Shown: positions 61,101 through 64,000 of the stretch, in pieces
Numbering within the stretch: the first letter of the stretch is position 1
Layout: every line of letters starts with the position of its first letter
Source of the DNA: Montifringilla adamsi
Taxonomy: Eukaryota > Chordata > Aves > Passeriformes > Passeridae
Direction: 5' to 3'
Assembly: GCA_017590115.1 (NCBI GenBank)
Contig: JAGGNK010006426.1
Span: forward strand, 771,578 to 835,577
DNA: 64,000 nucleotides
Program-made: the position numbers and the translations under genes
The notes under the pieces: model-generated
What the model was told of the DNA's origin: nothing
Database searches by the model: none
The model's input: the letters and a program-made list of their open reading frames with translations, nothing else

Positions 61101-62799
61101 AATAAAAGCAGAGTGTAGTTTACAATTGTGTGTTAAAATTAAAGATACTATTTGCAAATTTTGTGCTTCATTGCCCAACATATGCTGATGCAGACAAAAA
61201 GAACTAGCACAGATGTTTTCCCAGTAATATGTTCCGTAGAAACTGGCCAAGTGGCAGAATGCTAGAGATCAATCACTTGAGTAAAGTGACTGTGAGCTAG
61301 TATGGGTTTTGAATGATGTAAGCTACATGGATCAGATTTTCTGAATTAGAATCTAATTCTATATAACCAAAAAGGGAACACATTTATTAAAAAAAAAGTT
61401 AGTCTAAAATAGTTTTGCTTTTTTGTAGTACAACAGAACCTTACTCATTACTAGGCTGTTATTATTGAGGGGTAGCTCTCCTCTTTAGTTTGTGATAAAG
61501 CCTTTGACATTTAGATTCTTATTGCCTGACTCATTTATTAGTTTAATAAGCACACAGCCCATAGTTCCACTTCTGCACATTTTGTCTAAAATGCTTTGGA
61601 CTATTTCAGTGCCATGTGACTCACATGAGAAATGAAGAAATTCATCCAAGAGAAATATTCAGACTGAAAGCATAAATTTAACTTCAGAGCCTGGGAGACT
61701 TCCCTTTGCTACTAAGTACTTGCTGTCTTTGCAGATATCCTTTGCAAGTATCTATGTTTGCAAAGACAGAAGACTAATGTCTTTGTTTTCTTTAAAAAAA
61801 AATAAAATAAAAGACATACAAGATTAGCACCAAACACATTTCCTATCTATTATTAACATTATTTAAAAACTTTACAAGAACTGTGGTATGACCTTGTTAC
61901 TGAGCCCTTGCTCAACGCGTAACTGCTCAAGCCTGAGTAAGTGCCACACTGCATCTTGAGCCCTAATAAATGTAGTCAAACAAATAAATGCAAAAGTACA
62001 ACAGTAAAACAAGGGAAATGTTTTTGAGATTTATTGTTTTATTGCCATTCAATGTGAGACACATCTTGTAAATTCAGAAAAACTTTTGTGCTAAGTGGTA
62101 ATATTTTTCTTGGAAGAAGTTTTCCAAGTAACTTTCCTGTTAAAAATTTCATATGACTCGCAAATACCACCTGAATTTATTTGTAACATAAAACATAAAA
62201 GCAAGCCCAGCTGGGTGAACTGAAATATTTAGTCATTCCTCCAGAGTTTAACTGAACCTTGAACTGACAATCCTGAAAAAAATTAACCTAAAATCATACA
62301 TTTGCCTGAAACTTCTGACCTGGAGATCTAAGCTATTCCAAAGGGGCCTATTAAAGACAAGAATATGCTAAAAAGTGGAAAAGCAGCATTCACAACAGAT
62401 ATTGAATTCTAAGAAACTGAAACTTTTCTGAACTTTTAAATTATTTTTTCAGCCTCCATTGGTGCTGCACAGAAGATAAGTCTGTTGCAACAAATCTGTT
62501 CTTTACCTCATCACTTTCTAGTCGTTCATCCAAATGAGATGAAAAAGGTAACAAATACGATTCAGAGGACTGTTCACTTAACCTTAATCAACAAAATACA
62601 GGCTATTCTTTCAAGTATGCATCTGCCTTGTAGGGAGATGAACAACAGAGATACAGTCTAGGACATTTGCACAGCTACCTACTGTGTAGTAGTAAGCTTG
62701 GACAAGTACCCGGAGGAGCAGTGCATATTCCAGTTACACTTGTAGGTTCTCTCTCTGTGAAGAGTTGGTACATAATTACCTTTAGATTTCCAATACTGA
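58161..62799. other. Unique AT-rich stretch
   Basis: No gene or named element is recognised. 58250-58570 is less AT-rich and contains AATAAA words on the reverse strand but lacks LTR order. A short AT-dinucleotide tract lies near 60465-60481. An 11-bp stem hairpin lies at 61723-61769. Confidence 0.5.
61723..61769. repeat. Imperfect hairpin, 11-bp perfect outer stem
   Basis: CTGTCTTTGCA at 61723-61733 pairs perfectly with TGCAAAGACAG at 61759-61769. Inside, GATA and TATC can pair, leaving an 11-base loop and an asymmetric bulge of six bases. The size is on the small side for a microRNA precursor. Confidence 0.8.
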
Positions 62800-63971
62800 C
62801 ACCATGAACGAGCATCAGAAATTTAGAAAATTTTACTGAAGAGGAACATTTCATCATATTTGAAAAGTCACAGCAATCAGACGAATTCCCAGTACCTGGA
62901 AAAGAGAAGACAACATCTGTTATTATAAAGAGTATAGAAAGGGACTTTGGAAACTACTGATTAGTCAGCCTTACCTCCATGCCTCATAACATCATGGAAC
63001 AGACCATTCTGGAAACCAGGCAAAAAGCACATGAAAGCACAGAGATGTGATAGAAATAGCTAATATGGGTTCACCAAGACAAGTAATAGCTGAGTAAGCT
63101 GGTGGCTTTTGTGCAGAATGATGGAGATGGCAGATAAGGAAAGAGCTTCTCATGTCCTCTACCTGGACTTGAAATGACGCCACCCACATTTTGTCATTAT
63201 GTTGTCATTATGAGATACGAGTTTCATGGATAAACTGTGAGATGGATAAGGTTTCGATGGAACAGCCCCACCCAAGGTGTTGCAGTCTCAATGTCCGGAT
63301 TGAGATCAGTAATGTACAGTGTCCCTCAGGGGTCTGTACTTGGGCCAGTGCTGTTTATTAATGATATAAACAGTAAGATTATTTGCATTCTCAGCAAGTT
63401 ATGGATTACACCAGGATGAAGTGCAGTTGATGTACTAGAGGGATGACATGCAGAAGGACTTTGACAGACTTGAGAAGTGTGTGAGCAGCTTGATAGTTGA
63501 ACAAGGTCAAGTGGAAGGTTCTGTATGTGGGCTGGGACAATCCCCAGTATCAGGACAGCCTAAGGTATGAATGGGTTGTAAGCAGCCCTATGTAGAAGGA
63601 CTTGGAGATATTTGACAGAGGAAAAATTGGACATGAGGCATCAAAGTGCATTTGCAGATCAGCAAGCCAACAGCATCTTGAGTTGCAGCAAAAAAAAGTG
63701 TGGCCAGTAGGCTGAGGAAGATGATTTTCCTCCTTTACTCTGTGCTGGAAAGACCTCACCTAGACTGCTGCATCCAGCTCTGGGGCTCTTAGCACTAAAA
63801 ACCACATGAATATGTCAGAGAGGGTCCAGGTGAGGGCCTTGAAAATCGTCAAAGGGTTAGAAAAACTCTCCTATGACAAAAGGATGAGAGAGTTAAAGTT
63901 GTTCAAACTTTGATTATGTAGAGGATATGTGGCCTTTCAATATAAAAAGGGAGCTTACAAGAATGATGGGG
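62800..63971 (+). mobile_element. CR1 LINE, degenerate, near window end
   Basis: A forward CR1 with recognisable segments in order: 'aaaagtcacagcaatcagac' near 62864, 'cagccttacctccatgcctc' near 62966, 'gtccctcaggggtctgtact' near 63321, the polymerase palm region, 'aagaccaagtg'-like segments near 63500, 'gctgcatccagctctggggc' near 63767 and 'aagggagcttacaagaatg' near 63947. Similarity stops near 63971, before the 3' UTR, and the last 29 bases are GC-rich and unrecognised. The 5' border is approximate. Confidence 0.8.
63237..63419 (+). pseudogene. CR1 reverse-transcriptase fragment
   Basis: A 60-codon frame that contains the conserved VPQGSVLGPVLF segment of the CR1 polymerase (fingers-palm junction) and a following IND. 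The FADD motif that should follow about 20 residues later is lost. It is a fragment of the CR1 copy at 62800. Confidence 0.75.
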
Positions 63972-64000
63972 TGCAGCCGCGTGCGTCCCTCTTCAGGACG

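Overview
The window looks like bird nuclear DNA, most likely from a songbird. It is AT-rich, intron- or gene-desert-like sequence in which I recognise no complete host gene. The avian assignment rests on CR1 LINE copies with their characteristic 3' ends (ATTCT/ATTCTATG-type tails, reverse-transcriptase pieces reading FADDTKLS) and on several endogenous-retrovirus LTRs of families abundant in birds. No tRNA, rRNA, CRISPR array or bacterial-type gene was seen. Most open frames longer than 60 codons are chance frames or shadows of CR1 and LTR sequence.

Layout. 1-11.5 kb is unique AT-rich sequence with a CR1 tail at 4.23 kb, an AC/GCATGC microsatellite at 5.94 kb and a cluster of AP-1-like sites at 6.4-6.8 kb. 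A CR1 3' half lies at 11.54-12.62 kb and ends in an ATTCT pentamer array. A reverse-strand LTR at 12.99-14.00 kb and a related forward LTR at 19.51-20.48 kb form an inverted pair. A second LTR family appears at 17.67 (fragment), 24.63-25.32, 50.34-50.90 (reverse) and 52.26-52.83 kb.

27.96-34.56 kb is the most rearranged part: two CR1 copies in the same orientation, an LTR, a CpG-dense block of unknown origin, an assembly gap with an identical 650-bp sequence on both sides, a second 323-bp identical duplication, and further LTR-like blocks. The 650-bp copies abut the gap exactly, which is best explained as an unmerged contig overlap (false duplication). Reverse-strand CR1 copies occupy 38.28-40.45 kb. 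The remainder to 62.8 kb is largely unique, and a forward CR1 runs from about 62.8 kb towards the window end.

Nothing here forms an operon or pathway. Host function, if any, would be regulatory elements or isolated exons. Three exon-like stretches (22.34, 46.25 and 56.18 kb) have good splice-site context, but AT-rich sequence of this length is expected to give a few such cases by chance. I did not find convincing evidence of a novel biological system. The most useful observations are the assembly problem at 31.7-33.0 kb, the unexplained 323-bp duplication, a 130-bp segment shared between an LTR and unique sequence, and the AP-1 cluster. All statements about consensus families come from memory and hand comparison, not from a search.
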